From assembly GCA_947373075.1 (NCBI GenBank), contig CANBWF010000077.1, positions 1-6,115 of the forward strand: 6,115 nt of DNA. The letters run 5' to 3'. The stretch's first letter is position 1. Each line of letters starts with the position of its first letter. The notes beneath the pieces were generated by a model. The model was not told the origin of the DNA and made no database searches. It was given only the letters and a program-made list of their open reading frames with translations. The translations under genes and the position numbers were made by a program. Below, in pieces: positions 1-6,099 of this stretch. This DNA comes from Actinomycetota bacterium. GTDB lineage: Bacteria; Actinomycetota; Actinomycetes; S36-B12; UBA5976.

Positions 1-321
1 AGTCAAAACACCGACGCCAGCCCACCACTTTGTTTTATCGCCTTCAACTTTGCGACCCATAACGCAAAGAGCCAAAATGCCAACAGCAATGGCGAACTTA
101 ACAAAAACGATTGAGTAATTAAGCGTGTGCTCATCTTTGATGTAATTCATCGCACGCAAATCCACCATGATTAAACCGGTTGCAACTTGCAGGCTTGCGC
201 CGTGCAACATAGCTGGATGAATACCGCGAGTACCTTTACGTAACTCAATGAAATAGCCGACAATAATCCCCAAGACGCCAATCATGTGCAGGATAAAAGC
301 TACTTTGTAGACTGCGTCCAT
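1..321 (-). CDS. Small multi-pass membrane protein, unknown function (partial, C-terminus beyond window)
   Basis: The reverse strand is open from an ATG at 321 to the window edge, giving 107 codons that begin MDAVYKVAFILHMIGVLG. I do not recognise the family. Three hydrophobic segments are visible, at about residues 5-24, 36-52 and 70-88, and a fourth seems to begin near the Trp-Trp pair at 98-99. A short basic loop (Arg-Lys near 28-29) follows the first segment, so this looks like a four-or-more-helix inner membrane protein. Histidines at 12, 35 and 39 lie in or near helices 1 and 2; a metal or haem role is possible but unsupported. The start is favoured because GGGAG lies 7 nt upstream, formed by the last codons of guaA, and only 4 nt separate the two genes. 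It is therefore probably co-transcribed and translationally coupled with guaA. That is positional evidence only and does not show a purine-related role. Confidence 0.75.
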   Translation of the reverse strand, partial: MDAVYKVAFILHMIGVLGIIVGYFIELRKGTRGIHPAMLHGASLQVATGLIMVDLRAMNYIKDEHTLNYSIVFVKFAIAVGILALCVMGRKVEGDKTKWWAGVGVLT

Positions 322-325
322 TTCA

Positions 326-1891
326 TTACTCCCATTCGATGGTGCCCGGTGGCTTACTTGTTATGTCTAGCACAACCCGGTTTACTTCCCGCACTTCATT
401 TGTGATGCGAGTAGAGATTTTTGCAAGTAACTCGTAAGGCAAGCGGCTCCAGTCAGCAGTCATTGCATCTTCGCTAGAGACTGGGCGCAAAACAATTGGA
501 TGACCATACGTGCGACCATCGCCTTGCACACCCACGCTTCGCACATCTGCAAGAAGCACAACGGGGAACTGCCAAATTGTAGAATCCAAACCGGCAGCAG
601 TTACTTCTTCGCGCACGATTGCATCGGCAGCTCGTAGGATTTCCAAACGTTCGAAATCAACTGCGCCAACAATTCGGATACCAAGACCTGGTCCAGGGAA
701 TGGATGACGCATAACCATTTCGGTAGGTAAACCAAGTTCAGCACCAACTGCTCGAACTTCATCTTTAAATAGTTCACGAAGTGGTTCAACTAATTTGAAA
801 TTGAGATCATCCGGAAGACCGCCCACATTGTGATGGCTCTTGATAGTTGCAGCGCCAGTTCCGCCACCACTTTCGACCACATCTGGGTACAAAGTGCCCT
901 GTACTAAGAATTCAATCGGCTTACCATCTGTGCCAGCTTGGTTTACAAGGTCGCGCTGTGCATCTTCAAATACCCGAATAAATAGTCGGCCAATTGTTTT
1001 ACGTTTTTCTTCCGGGTCAACTACCCCAGCAAGTTCACTCAAGAACCGTTCGGATGCATCAACAACAACTAGCTTGATACCTGTTGCTGCAACATAATCG
1101 CGTTCAACCTGTTTACGCTCGCCTGCACGTAATAACCCATGGTCAACAAATACACAGGTTAAGTTATCGCCAACAGCCTTATGAACTAGAGCGGCAGCAA
1201 CTGCTGAATCGACGCCACCAGAAAGTCCGCATATAACTTGCGCATCGCCGACCTGCGCCTTGATGAGTTCAACTTGCTCGTCCACGATTCCAGCTGTGGT
1301 CCAGTCTGCTGCAAGCCCTGCAATGTCGTACAAGAAATGGGTCAGAATATCTTGACCAAACTGAGTGTGTCCAACTTCTGGATGGAACTGCACGCCAGCG
1401 AATTTGCGATCTAAATCTTCAAATGCGGCAACTGGTGCGCCGGCAGTAGTTGCCGTGACACTAAAACCAGCCGGTGCTTCATGGACTGCGTCGCCATGAC
1501 TCATCCAAACACTCTGAGTATCAGGCAATGAAGCGAACAAACAATTGCTATCGGTAACACTTAATTCGGTAGCACCAAATTCTGATAAGCCTGTTTTTGC
1601 CACTGTTCCACCAAGTGCATTCGCCATGGCTTGGAATCCATAGCAAATGCCAAACACTGGTAAACCTGTTTCGAAAAGTTTGGGATCAACTTGCGGCGCA
1701 TTTGGTTCGTAAACACTTGATGGGCCGCCGGAGAGAATTACTGCCTGTGGGTTTTTAGCCAACATGTCAGCAACTGACATTGTGCTAGGAACTACTTCAG
1801 AGTAGATGTGAGCTTCGCGCACTCGGCGGGCAATCAACTGGGCATATTGCGCCCCAAAATCAACAACTAGGACTGGGCGAACATCTGTCAC
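326..1891 (-). CDS. guaA: GMP synthase (glutamine-hydrolysing)
   Basis: This cytoplasmic enzyme amidates XMP to GMP using glutamine and ATP, the last step of GMP synthesis. The 521-residue product has the usual full length. The N-terminal class I glutamine amidotransferase domain covers about residues 6-190, with the nucleophile Cys83 in GICYG and the His170/Glu172 pair in FHPEV completing the triad. The ATP-pyrophosphatase domain follows, with the P-loop SGGVDS at 224-229. The C-terminal dimerisation domain ends in KPPGTIEWE, the typical GuaA tail. The start codon is GTG at 1891. There is no convincing Shine-Dalgarno sequence, but a TAnnnT -10 element lies six bases upstream, so the mRNA may be leaderless. 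It lies 47 nt behind guaB3 on the same strand and its stop is 4 nt before the downstream membrane protein gene. All key residues are present, so I am very sure of the assignment. Confidence 0.98.
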   Translation of the reverse strand: MTDVRPVLVVDFGAQYAQLIARRVREAHIYSEVVPSTMSVADMLAKNPQAVILSGGPSSVYEPNAPQVDPKLFETGLPVFGICYGFQAMANALGGTVAKTGLSEFGATELSVTDSNCLFASLPDTQSVWMSHGDAVHEAPAGFSVTATTAGAPVAAFEDLDRKFAGVQFHPEVGHTQFGQDILTHFLYDIAGLAADWTTAGIVDEQVELIKAQVGDAQVICGLSGGVDSAVAAALVHKAVGDNLTCVFVDHGLLRAGERKQVERDYVAATGIKLVVVDASERFLSELAGVVDPEEKRKTIGRLFIRVFEDAQRDLVNQAGTDGKPIEFLVQGTLYPDVVESGGGTGAATIKSHHNVGGLPDDLNFKLVEPLRELFKDEVRAVGAELGLPTEMVMRHPFPGPGLGIRIVGAVDFERLEILRAADAIVREEVTAAGLDSTIWQFPVVLLADVRSVGVQGDGRTYGHPIVLRPVSSEDAMTADWSRLPYELLAKISTRITNEVREVNRVVLDITSKPPGTIEWE

Positions 1892-1897
1892 TGCTCT

Positions 1898-1903
1898 AGC
1901 CTA
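1898..1903 (-). promoter_or_regulatory. Candidate -10 element of a leaderless guaA promoter
   Basis: Read on the minus strand, TAGGCT is followed by the six bases AGAGCA and then the GTG start of guaA. A TAnnnT hexamer 6-7 nt before the start codon is the usual arrangement of leaderless transcripts in actinobacteria. No clear -35 box is seen 16-18 nt upstream. The lack of a Shine-Dalgarno sequence before guaA supports the reading. It would give guaA its own promoter in addition to any readthrough from guaB-guaB3. Confidence 0.4.
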
Positions 1904-1938
1904 TTGCAGGTCTGCCCTGCACACTTTTTGGTATGTGC

Positions 1939-3054
1939 TTAGCGGCCAGCAGTGAGCGCAATTTCGCAGCGCTGAAGTTCTTTGAGGTCTGAATACCCAC
2001 AAGTAGCCATCGCTTTACGCAATGCACCCAAGATGTTCATCGTGCCATCCGCAACATGTGATGGCCCATTAAGGATTTCAGCAAGCGTGCCAACTGTGCC
2101 AAGTTCAACGAGTTCGCCACGAGGTAAATCGCCATGAGTTGCTTCTAGCCCCCAATGACGGCCATTGCCGGGTGCATCAGTTGCTCGAGCAAATGCCGAA
2201 CCACACATAACTGCATCCGCGCCAAGCGCGATCGCTTTAGCGAAATCACCACTGCGTCCCATTGAACCATCAGCGATTACTGAAACATAGCGTCCACCGG
2301 ATTCGTCCAAGTAATCACGACGAGCAGCGGCCACATCAGCAACTGCGCTTGCCATTGAAACTTTGACACCCAATACGTCAGCTGTGGTGTGCGCTGCTCC
2401 GCCGCCGAAACCGACAAGCACGCCCGCTGCGCCTGTGCGCATCAAGTGCAACGCAGTTGTGTAAGTAGCGCAGCCACCAACAATTACTGGTACATCAAGT
2501 TCATAAATAAATTCTTTAAGGTTCAGTGCATCGCCGGTTTCAGAAACATGCTCGGCACTTACAGTTGTGCCACGAATAACGAAAATATCTACACCAGCTT
2601 CAACAACCGATTTTGCAAACTTTGCAGTGCGCTGTGGGCTTAGTGCACCCGCAACTGTGATGCCTGCATCACGCATTTGCTTAATGCGCGCGGCAATAAG
2701 TTCTGGCTGAATTGGCGCAGAATAAATATCCTGCAACTTTGCAATCGCACCTTTAGGATCAAGTTTTGCAATCTGCTCAAGCGGTTTACTTGGATCTTCG
2801 TACCGAGTCCAAAGACCTTCGAGGTTCAGAACAGCAAGACCACCTGCAGCGCCGAACACAGTTGCCGACTCTGGTGAAACCACAGAGTCCATTGGCGCGG
2901 CAATAACTGGATGGTCGAAGGAATAAGCATCAATTTTCCAAGCTAGTGAAACGAGCGAGGTGTCGCGCGTGCGTCGGCTCGGCACAAGTGAAACATCATC
3001 AAATGAATAAGAAACATGGGCACGCTTTTGCCCACCAATCTCCACGTCAGTCAT
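1939..3054 (-). CDS. guaB3: GuaB3 family IMP dehydrogenase-related protein
   Basis: The 371-residue product is a TIM-barrel protein of the IMPDH/GMP reductase superfamily without the tandem CBS domains of GuaB, and its length is normal for GuaB3. Family marks include SYSFDDVSLVP at 15-25, IAAPMDSVVS at 51-60, ADGSMGRSGD at 261-270 and GPSHVADGTMN at 330-340. In a by-eye alignment with GuaB of this window, the loop GPGSICTTR corresponds to residues 217-225 here and the catalytic cysteine corresponds to His222. From memory, actinobacterial GuaB3 commonly has this loop. Mycobacterial GuaB3 has been reported to lack IMPDH activity, while a cyanobacterial GuaB3 has been reported as a GMP reductase. 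The reaction here therefore cannot be assigned; loss of the thiol argues against both chemistries. The ATG start has AGGAG 5 nt upstream, overlapping the guaB stop, and the 8-nt gap implies co-transcription and translational coupling with guaB. Confidence 0.93.
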   Translation of the reverse strand: MTDVEIGGQKRAHVSYSFDDVSLVPSRRTRDTSLVSLAWKIDAYSFDHPVIAAPMDSVVSPESATVFGAAGGLAVLNLEGLWTRYEDPSKPLEQIAKLDPKGAIAKLQDIYSAPIQPELIAARIKQMRDAGITVAGALSPQRTAKFAKSVVEAGVDIFVIRGTTVSAEHVSETGDALNLKEFIYELDVPVIVGGCATYTTALHLMRTGAAGVLVGFGGGAAHTTADVLGVKVSMASAVADVAAARRDYLDESGGRYVSVIADGSMGRSGDFAKAIALGADAVMCGSAFARATDAPGNGRHWGLEATHGDLPRGELVELGTVGTLAEILNGPSHVADGTMNILGALRKAMATCGYSDLKELQRCEIALTAGR

Positions 3055-3059
3055 CGGAT

Positions 3060-3064
3060 CTCCT
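3060..3064 (-). promoter_or_regulatory. Ribosome binding site of guaB3, overlapping the guaB stop codon
   Basis: On the minus strand AGGAG lies 5 nt before the guaB3 ATG. Its first two bases are the last two of the guaB TAG stop. A ribosome finishing guaB would thus end on the guaB3 Shine-Dalgarno sequence, which supports coupled translation and fixes the guaB3 start at 3054. Confidence 0.8.
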
Positions 3065-4556
3065 ATCGCACGTGGTAATTCGGGGCTTCGGCAGTTAGCT
3101 GCACATCATGCGGATGACTTTCTTTCAAGCCAGCAGCCGTGATGCGAACTAAGCGACCTTTATCTTTAAGTTCTTGAACTGTTGCAGCGCCAGCGTATCC
3201 CATTGATGCACGTAGGCCACCAATAAGTTGATGTGACACTGCAGCAAGCGGGCCACGGAATGGAACTTGACCTTCGATGCCTTCTGGCACAAGTTTGTCT
3301 TCAGAAAGCACATCGTCCTGGAAGTAGCGGTCTTTACTGTAGGACTTTGCTTCACCACGTGATTGCATAGCGCCGAGTGAGCCCATGCCACGGTACAACT
3401 TGTACTGCTTGCCGTTAACGAAAACCAACTGGCCAGGAGCTTCTTCACAACCTGCAAGCAGTGAACCGATCATCACTGCATCAGCGCCAGAAACCAGAGC
3501 TTTAGCGATGTCGCCTGAATACTGAACGCCACCATCGCCAATTACTGGCACGCCAGCAGGACCTGCCGCAAGTGATGCTTCGTAGATAGCAGTAACTTGT
3601 GGCACACCAACGCCGGCAACAACGCGAGTTGTGCAAATGCTGCCTGGACCTACACCAACTTTGATGCCGTCAGCGCCAGCATCAACTAGTGCCTGCGCAC
3701 CCGCGCGAGTTGCAATATTTCCGCCAATAATTTGGATAGCGGTTTCTTTCTTTAAGCGAGTAACCATTTCAAGAACGGCGCGCTGATGTCCATGCGCAGT
3801 GTCAACAATAAGTACATCGACACCCGCTTCAACTAATGCCATCGCGCGCGCGTAAGCATCTTCGCCAACTCCAACCGCTGCGCCAACCATCAAACGACCA
3901 GTGGCATCTTTAGTTGCTAGTGGGTAGCGATCGCTCTTTACATAATCCTTGACAGTTATCAAACCAGTTAGGCGACCAGCGGCATCAACTAGTGGAAGTT
4001 TTTCAATTTTGTTCTGGCGCAATAATTCAAGAGCATCTTCACCCTTAATGTCTGGGCTACCAGTAATAAGTGGCATTTTGGTCATGACATCGTGAACCTT
4101 GCGATTCATGTCGTCTTCAAAGCGCATATCGCGATTAGTTACGATGCCGACTAAAACGCCATCAGCATCTACAACTGGGACTCCGCTTATGCGGTAGCGT
4201 CCACACAACTGATCAACATGTTGCAGTGTGTCATCTGCGCTGCACGTGATCGGGTTGTTGACCATGCCAGCTTCACTGCGCTTAACCATGTCTACTTGGA
4301 GTGCTTGATCATCAACCGAAAGATTGCGGTGCAAGATTCCAAGTCCACCTTGGCGTGCCATCGCAATAGCCATCCGGCCTTCGGTCACTGTGTCCATAGC
4401 GGATGAGAGCAACGGGATTTGCAATGTGATTTCGCGAGTTAACCGAGTAGCAGTGTTTACTTCGCTAGGAACTACATCGCTGGCATCAGGCAAAAGTAAG
4501 ACATCGTCGAATGTCAGGCCTAGCATTGCGAATTTTTCAGGTAGTTCCGGTGTCAT
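3063..4556 (-). CDS. guaB: Inosine-5'-monophosphate dehydrogenase
   Basis: GuaB oxidises IMP to XMP with NAD+, the committed step of guanine nucleotide synthesis in the cytoplasm. From the ATG at 4556 the product has 497 residues, normal for the family. The catalytic (beta/alpha)8 barrel is interrupted by a Bateman module of two CBS domains at roughly residues 97-155 and 156-212, the usual site of allosteric control by purine nucleotides. The catalytic loop GPGSICTTR spans 303-311 with the nucleophile Cys308. IGDGGVQYSGD begins near 339 and includes the IMP phosphate-binding region. The mobile flap contains RGMGSLGAM and the Arg410-Tyr411 pair expected to activate water. The C-terminal ESHPHD region matches the monovalent cation site. 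I chose ATG 4556 because GAGG lies 5 nt upstream and the protein then starts MTPELPEKFAMLGLTFDDVL, like other actinobacterial GuaB proteins. A GTG 30 nt further up has no ribosome binding site. Confidence 0.98.
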   Translation of the reverse strand: MTPELPEKFAMLGLTFDDVLLLPDASDVVPSEVNTATRLTREITLQIPLLSSAMDTVTEGRMAIAMARQGGLGILHRNLSVDDQALQVDMVKRSEAGMVNNPITCSADDTLQHVDQLCGRYRISGVPVVDADGVLVGIVTNRDMRFEDDMNRKVHDVMTKMPLITGSPDIKGEDALELLRQNKIEKLPLVDAAGRLTGLITVKDYVKSDRYPLATKDATGRLMVGAAVGVGEDAYARAMALVEAGVDVLIVDTAHGHQRAVLEMVTRLKKETAIQIIGGNIATRAGAQALVDAGADGIKVGVGPGSICTTRVVAGVGVPQVTAIYEASLAAGPAGVPVIGDGGVQYSGDIAKALVSGADAVMIGSLLAGCEEAPGQLVFVNGKQYKLYRGMGSLGAMQSRGEAKSYSKDRYFQDDVLSEDKLVPEGIEGQVPFRGPLAAVSHQLIGGLRASMGYAGAATVQELKDKGRLVRITAAGLKESHPHDVQLTAEAPNYHVR

Positions 4557-4561
4557 GTGTA

Positions 4562-4565
4562 CCTC
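4562..4565 (-). promoter_or_regulatory. Ribosome binding site deciding the guaB start
   Basis: On the minus strand GAGG is followed by TACAC and then the ATG at 4556, a suitable Shine-Dalgarno spacing of 5 nt. It decides between this ATG and the in-frame GTG at 4586, which has no such site and would lie upstream of the predicted transcription start. Confidence 0.65.
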
Positions 4566-4589
4566 GTGACTGTCGTGGCAAGTCACTCA

Positions 4590-4618
4590 AGGTTACCGCC
4601 AAGCGTGCCTTGGGTAAA
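4590..4618 (-). promoter_or_regulatory. Candidate guaB promoter
   Basis: On the minus strand TTTACC (4618-4613) is separated by 17 nt from TAACCT (4595-4590), close to sigma-70-type -35 and TAnnnT -10 boxes. Transcription would start near 4583, leaving a leader of about 27 nt before the guaB ATG. It lies directly after the stop codon of the upstream MerR-type gene, so guaB would have its own promoter and may also receive readthrough. The call is pattern-based. Confidence 0.45.
4593..4617. repeat. Imperfect inverted repeat within the guaB promoter
   Basis: On the plus strand TTAC (4593-4596) pairs with GTAA (4614-4617) and CCAAG (4599-4603) pairs with CTTGG (4609-4613). This gives nine base pairs with a two-base bulge and a CGTGC loop. 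It covers the whole -35/-10 spacer of the candidate guaB promoter. No run of T follows it in the direction of minus-strand transcription, so it does not look like a terminator of the MerR-type gene. It could be an operator or a chance palindrome. Confidence 0.4.
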
Positions 4619-4620
4619 AA

Positions 4621-5562
4621 TTAGTGACCTGAGGCTTGGGCTAACGCAATGAGTGTTTCGGCCAAACTTGGTGTGTTTATGACGTCGCCAGGCAGATCTG
4701 TTCCCCAGCCCGGGCCGACGGCAAGTTTTAATGGAGCTGGTCGCTGTGGCTCAATTGCGCGCCAAGTTTCCAAATCTGCAGTGCCTAGGGACTGAGACCA
4801 AATCACTACAGCACTTGGCCCAAGTTTGCGACAAGCAGCAGCCAAAGCATCGGCCGGCATACGAGCGCCAAGAATGCGACTAGAAATCTGGTGTTCAGCT
4901 AGTGCTGCGCCAACTGCGTAAAGCGGCAAAGTGTGTAACTCGTGTGGGGCGGCGGCCAGCACAACTGGTCGGGCATTAACCGGCTGATCAATTGATAACG
5001 TAACCGCTTTAAGTTCACCAACGATAACTTCGGAAAGCATGTGTTCAATCTCAATACCTTCGCCGGTGTTTGCCCACTTTTCCCCAAATGCAACAAGCAC
5101 TGGAACAAGAACTTTGTCCCAAGTCCAAAGCACGCCTTTGGTTTCAAGTAACCGAGACACGAGTGCCTGACTGGCAACTGTGTCTAACATGCCCGCTGCG
5201 CGAGTTAAACCACGACAGGCATTCTTTGGACTGTCGAAGTCAACAACGTCCTCGTTAGTATCTGCGTCAGTAACCAAATGCAAACTAGTTCGGGGTTTAA
5301 CTGCATTAGCTAAATCTGAACTCTTGGCAACGCGAGCTGCTTCAGCTGGCATAACGCCATCCATAACTAGCCGGCGCATTATTTCTAAGCGAGCCATATC
5401 GTCTGAGTTATAGCGTCGATGTTTTCCTGGCATGTGTTGGCTTGGCCCCATTCCGTAGCGGCGATCCCAAGTGCGCAATGTATCTGGTGCAACCCCAATA
5501 CGCCTTGCCACAGCTGCCACAGTTAGGCCAGCTTCGAGGCTTGAATTTTGCGGGGTTTCCAT
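4621..5562 (-). CDS. MerR-family transcriptional regulator with cobalamin-binding (CarH/LitR-like) sensor region
   Basis: The product (313 residues from the ATG at 5562) has an N-terminal MerR winged-helix DNA-binding domain at about residues 13-80, with TVAAVARRIGVAP, DTLRTWDRRYG and a HRRY wing. The rest resembles the B12-binding half of CarH/LitR. A helical segment (about 115-190) contains Trp163 followed after nine residues by Glu173-His174, the W-x9-EH motif that caps the upper face of adenosylcobalamin in CarH. A Rossmann-like domain (about 198-295) has Glu208-Leu-His210, matching the ExH that supplies the lower axial histidine in CarH, but proline (213) replaces the glycine of ExHxxG. 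It probably represses or activates promoters according to cobalamin binding and perhaps light; its targets are unknown. A TTG at 5589 would add nine residues; neither start has a clear ribosome binding site. It lies just upstream of guaB and divergent from whiB3. Confidence 0.85.
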   Translation of the reverse strand: METPQNSSLEAGLTVAAVARRIGVAPDTLRTWDRRYGMGPSQHMPGKHRRYNSDDMARLEIMRRLVMDGVMPAEAARVAKSSDLANAVKPRTSLHLVTDADTNEDVVDFDSPKNACRGLTRAAGMLDTVASQALVSRLLETKGVLWTWDKVLVPVLVAFGEKWANTGEGIEIEHMLSEVIVGELKAVTLSIDQPVNARPVVLAAAPHELHTLPLYAVGAALAEHQISSRILGARMPADALAAACRKLGPSAVVIWSQSLGTADLETWRAIEPQRPAPLKLAVGPGWGTDLPGDVINTPSLAETLIALAQASGH

Positions 5563-5655
5563 CTGTCTATTGTGAGTCCGAACACACAAAAGCGCATTAT
5601 TTAGCGGTTTTAATGGGTTTTTGCCCGACTCGCGTGCCCAACTTAGCCAAAATAC

Positions 5656-5685
5656 TTGACCAACCTATGAACCGATTTGTAGATT
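5656..5685 (+). promoter_or_regulatory. Candidate whiB3 promoter
   Basis: TTGACC (5656-5661) and TAGATT (5680-5685) are separated by 18 nt, good matches to the principal sigma factor -35 and -10 boxes. Transcription would begin near 5692 and give a leader of about 40 nt. This is the best-looking promoter in the window. Confidence 0.6.
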
Positions 5686-5695
5686 AAGGGCAGAG

Positions 5696-5716
5696 ATGTT
5701 CTCGGAAACACTTTAA
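5696..5716 (+). other. Possible six-codon upstream ORF in the whiB3 leader
   Basis: ATG at 5696 opens a reading frame of six codons (MFSETL) closed by TAA at 5714-5716, 17 nt before the whiB3 start. AAGGG lies 5 nt before this ATG, but the predicted transcription start near 5692 would exclude it and make the uORF almost leaderless. Short ORFs of this size occur often by chance, so the call is weak. Confidence 0.2.
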
Positions 5717-5722
5717 ATGAAT

Positions 5723-5726
5723 AGGA
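5723..5726 (+). promoter_or_regulatory. Ribosome binding site of whiB3
   Basis: AGGA lies 7 nt before the ATG at 5734, a normal Shine-Dalgarno position. It supports this ATG as the start of the WhiB protein. Confidence 0.7.
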
Positions 5727-5733
5727 CCACCCT

Positions 5734-6030
5734 ATGGCGGATCTAACTCGACTCCCTGGCCCGAATGCGGATTTTTGGGACTGGCAAATGGATGCGTTAT
5801 GCCGCGGCCTTGATTCAGCAGTCTTCTACCACCCAGATGGCGAACGTGGACAAGCGCGTGAACGTCGAGTTGCAAATGCTAAAGCTGTCTGCGCTGCATG
5901 CCCTGTGGTCACACAATGCCTAGAACATGCGCTGTCAGTTCGTGAACCATACGGAGTATGGGGCGGACTTAGCGAAGAAGAGCGCGATGTTCTGCATCGT
6001 CGCCTTGATCGCGGCGCACAAGTAAGTTAA
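5734..6030 (+). CDS. whiB3: WhiB-family iron-sulfur regulator, WhiB3/WhiD type
   Basis: WhiB proteins are small actinobacterial regulators that hold a redox- and NO-sensitive [4Fe-4S] cluster and act by binding region 4 of the principal sigma factor. This 98-residue protein has the four cluster cysteines at 23, 53, 56 and 62 (C-x29-C-x2-C-x5-C) and the GVWGG turn at 74-78. A basic stretch follows (HRRLDR at 88-93), the usual place for DNA contact. The N-terminus LPGPNADFWDWQ and the segment FYHPDGERG closely match Mycobacterium tuberculosis WhiB3, as recalled, which is the orthologue of Streptomyces WhiD. The whiB3/whiD genes of those organisms also lie near guaB, supporting orthology. It is transcribed away from the MerR-type gene from its own promoter and ends at a strong terminator. 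In mycobacteria WhiB3 links redox state to metabolism and in Streptomyces WhiD is needed for spore maturation; the role here is unknown. Confidence 0.93.
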   Translation: MADLTRLPGPNADFWDWQMDALCRGLDSAVFYHPDGERGQARERRVANAKAVCAACPVVTQCLEHALSVREPYGVWGGLSEEERDVLHRRLDRGAQVS

Positions 6031-6053
6031 AAGTTTTCTATTTCGTAACCTAG

Positions 6054-6094
6054 AGAAATGGCCCTGAGAAAATCTCAGGGCCATTTCTATTTTT
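6054..6094 (+). terminator. Strong intrinsic terminator after whiB3
   Basis: A perfect 16-bp stem (6054-6069 with 6073-6088) closes on an AAA loop and is followed by ATTTTT (6089-6094). The U-rich 3' side points to termination of plus-strand whiB3 transcription. The stem is symmetrical and lies between two converging genes, so it may also stop minus-strand transcripts, although the T-tract in that direction is poorer (ATTTCTCT). Confidence 0.92.
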
Positions 6095-6099
6095 GGAAA

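Larger units (their letters stand above)
5563..5733. promoter_or_regulatory. Divergent intergenic region between the MerR-type regulator and whiB3
   Basis: These 171 bases must hold the promoters of both regulators. The whiB3 side has a recognisable promoter, listed separately. On the MerR side I see AT-rich stretches near 5590-5625, but no -35/-10 pair I would defend and no Shine-Dalgarno sequence before either possible start. As MerR proteins often regulate divergent promoters including their own, this region is the first place to look for the regulator's operator. Confidence 0.5.

Noticed and set aside
319..326. ATG at 326-324 overlapping the guaA stop (TAATG) as the start of the membrane protein.
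   Set aside because: That frame reaches a TAG after eight codons; the ATG at 321 gives the long hydrophobic reading frame.
840..1097. Plus-strand open frame inside guaA, with similar ones at 510-707, 2389-2643, 2677-2877 and 4324-4569.
   Set aside because: They lie entirely within well-identified genes on the other strand, have low-complexity translations without family resemblance, and lack ribosome binding sites that I could see.
1906..1938. Two small inverted repeats (GCAGG/CCTGC and GCACA/TGTGC) between guaB3 and guaA, considered as a terminator.
   Set aside because: Stems are only 5 bp, one loop is 10 nt, and no T-run follows on the minus strand; they are probably chance or a minor mRNA structure.
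3149..3457. Minus-strand open frame of about 100 codons overlapping guaB in another frame, with a similar one at 4899-5177.
   Set aside because: Both sit within conserved coding sequence (GuaB catalytic flap; cobalamin-binding region) and show no recognisable protein features.
4557..4586. In-frame GTG at 4586 as a longer guaB start (10 extra residues).
   Set aside because: It has no ribosome binding site, lies upstream of the predicted transcription start, and the added residues do not resemble GuaB N-termini; the ATG at 4556 has GAGG at good spacing.
5563..5589. TTG at 5589 as the start of the MerR-type regulator.
   Set aside because: TTG is a rare start, no ribosome binding site precedes it, and the extra nine residues add nothing to the MerR domain. 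It cannot be fully excluded because the ATG at 5562 also lacks a clear site.
5442..5687. Plus-strand open frame across the MerR start and the divergent intergenic region.
   Set aside because: More than half overlaps the conserved MerR domain on the other strand, and it runs through the whiB3 promoter; no homology or ribosome binding site is apparent.
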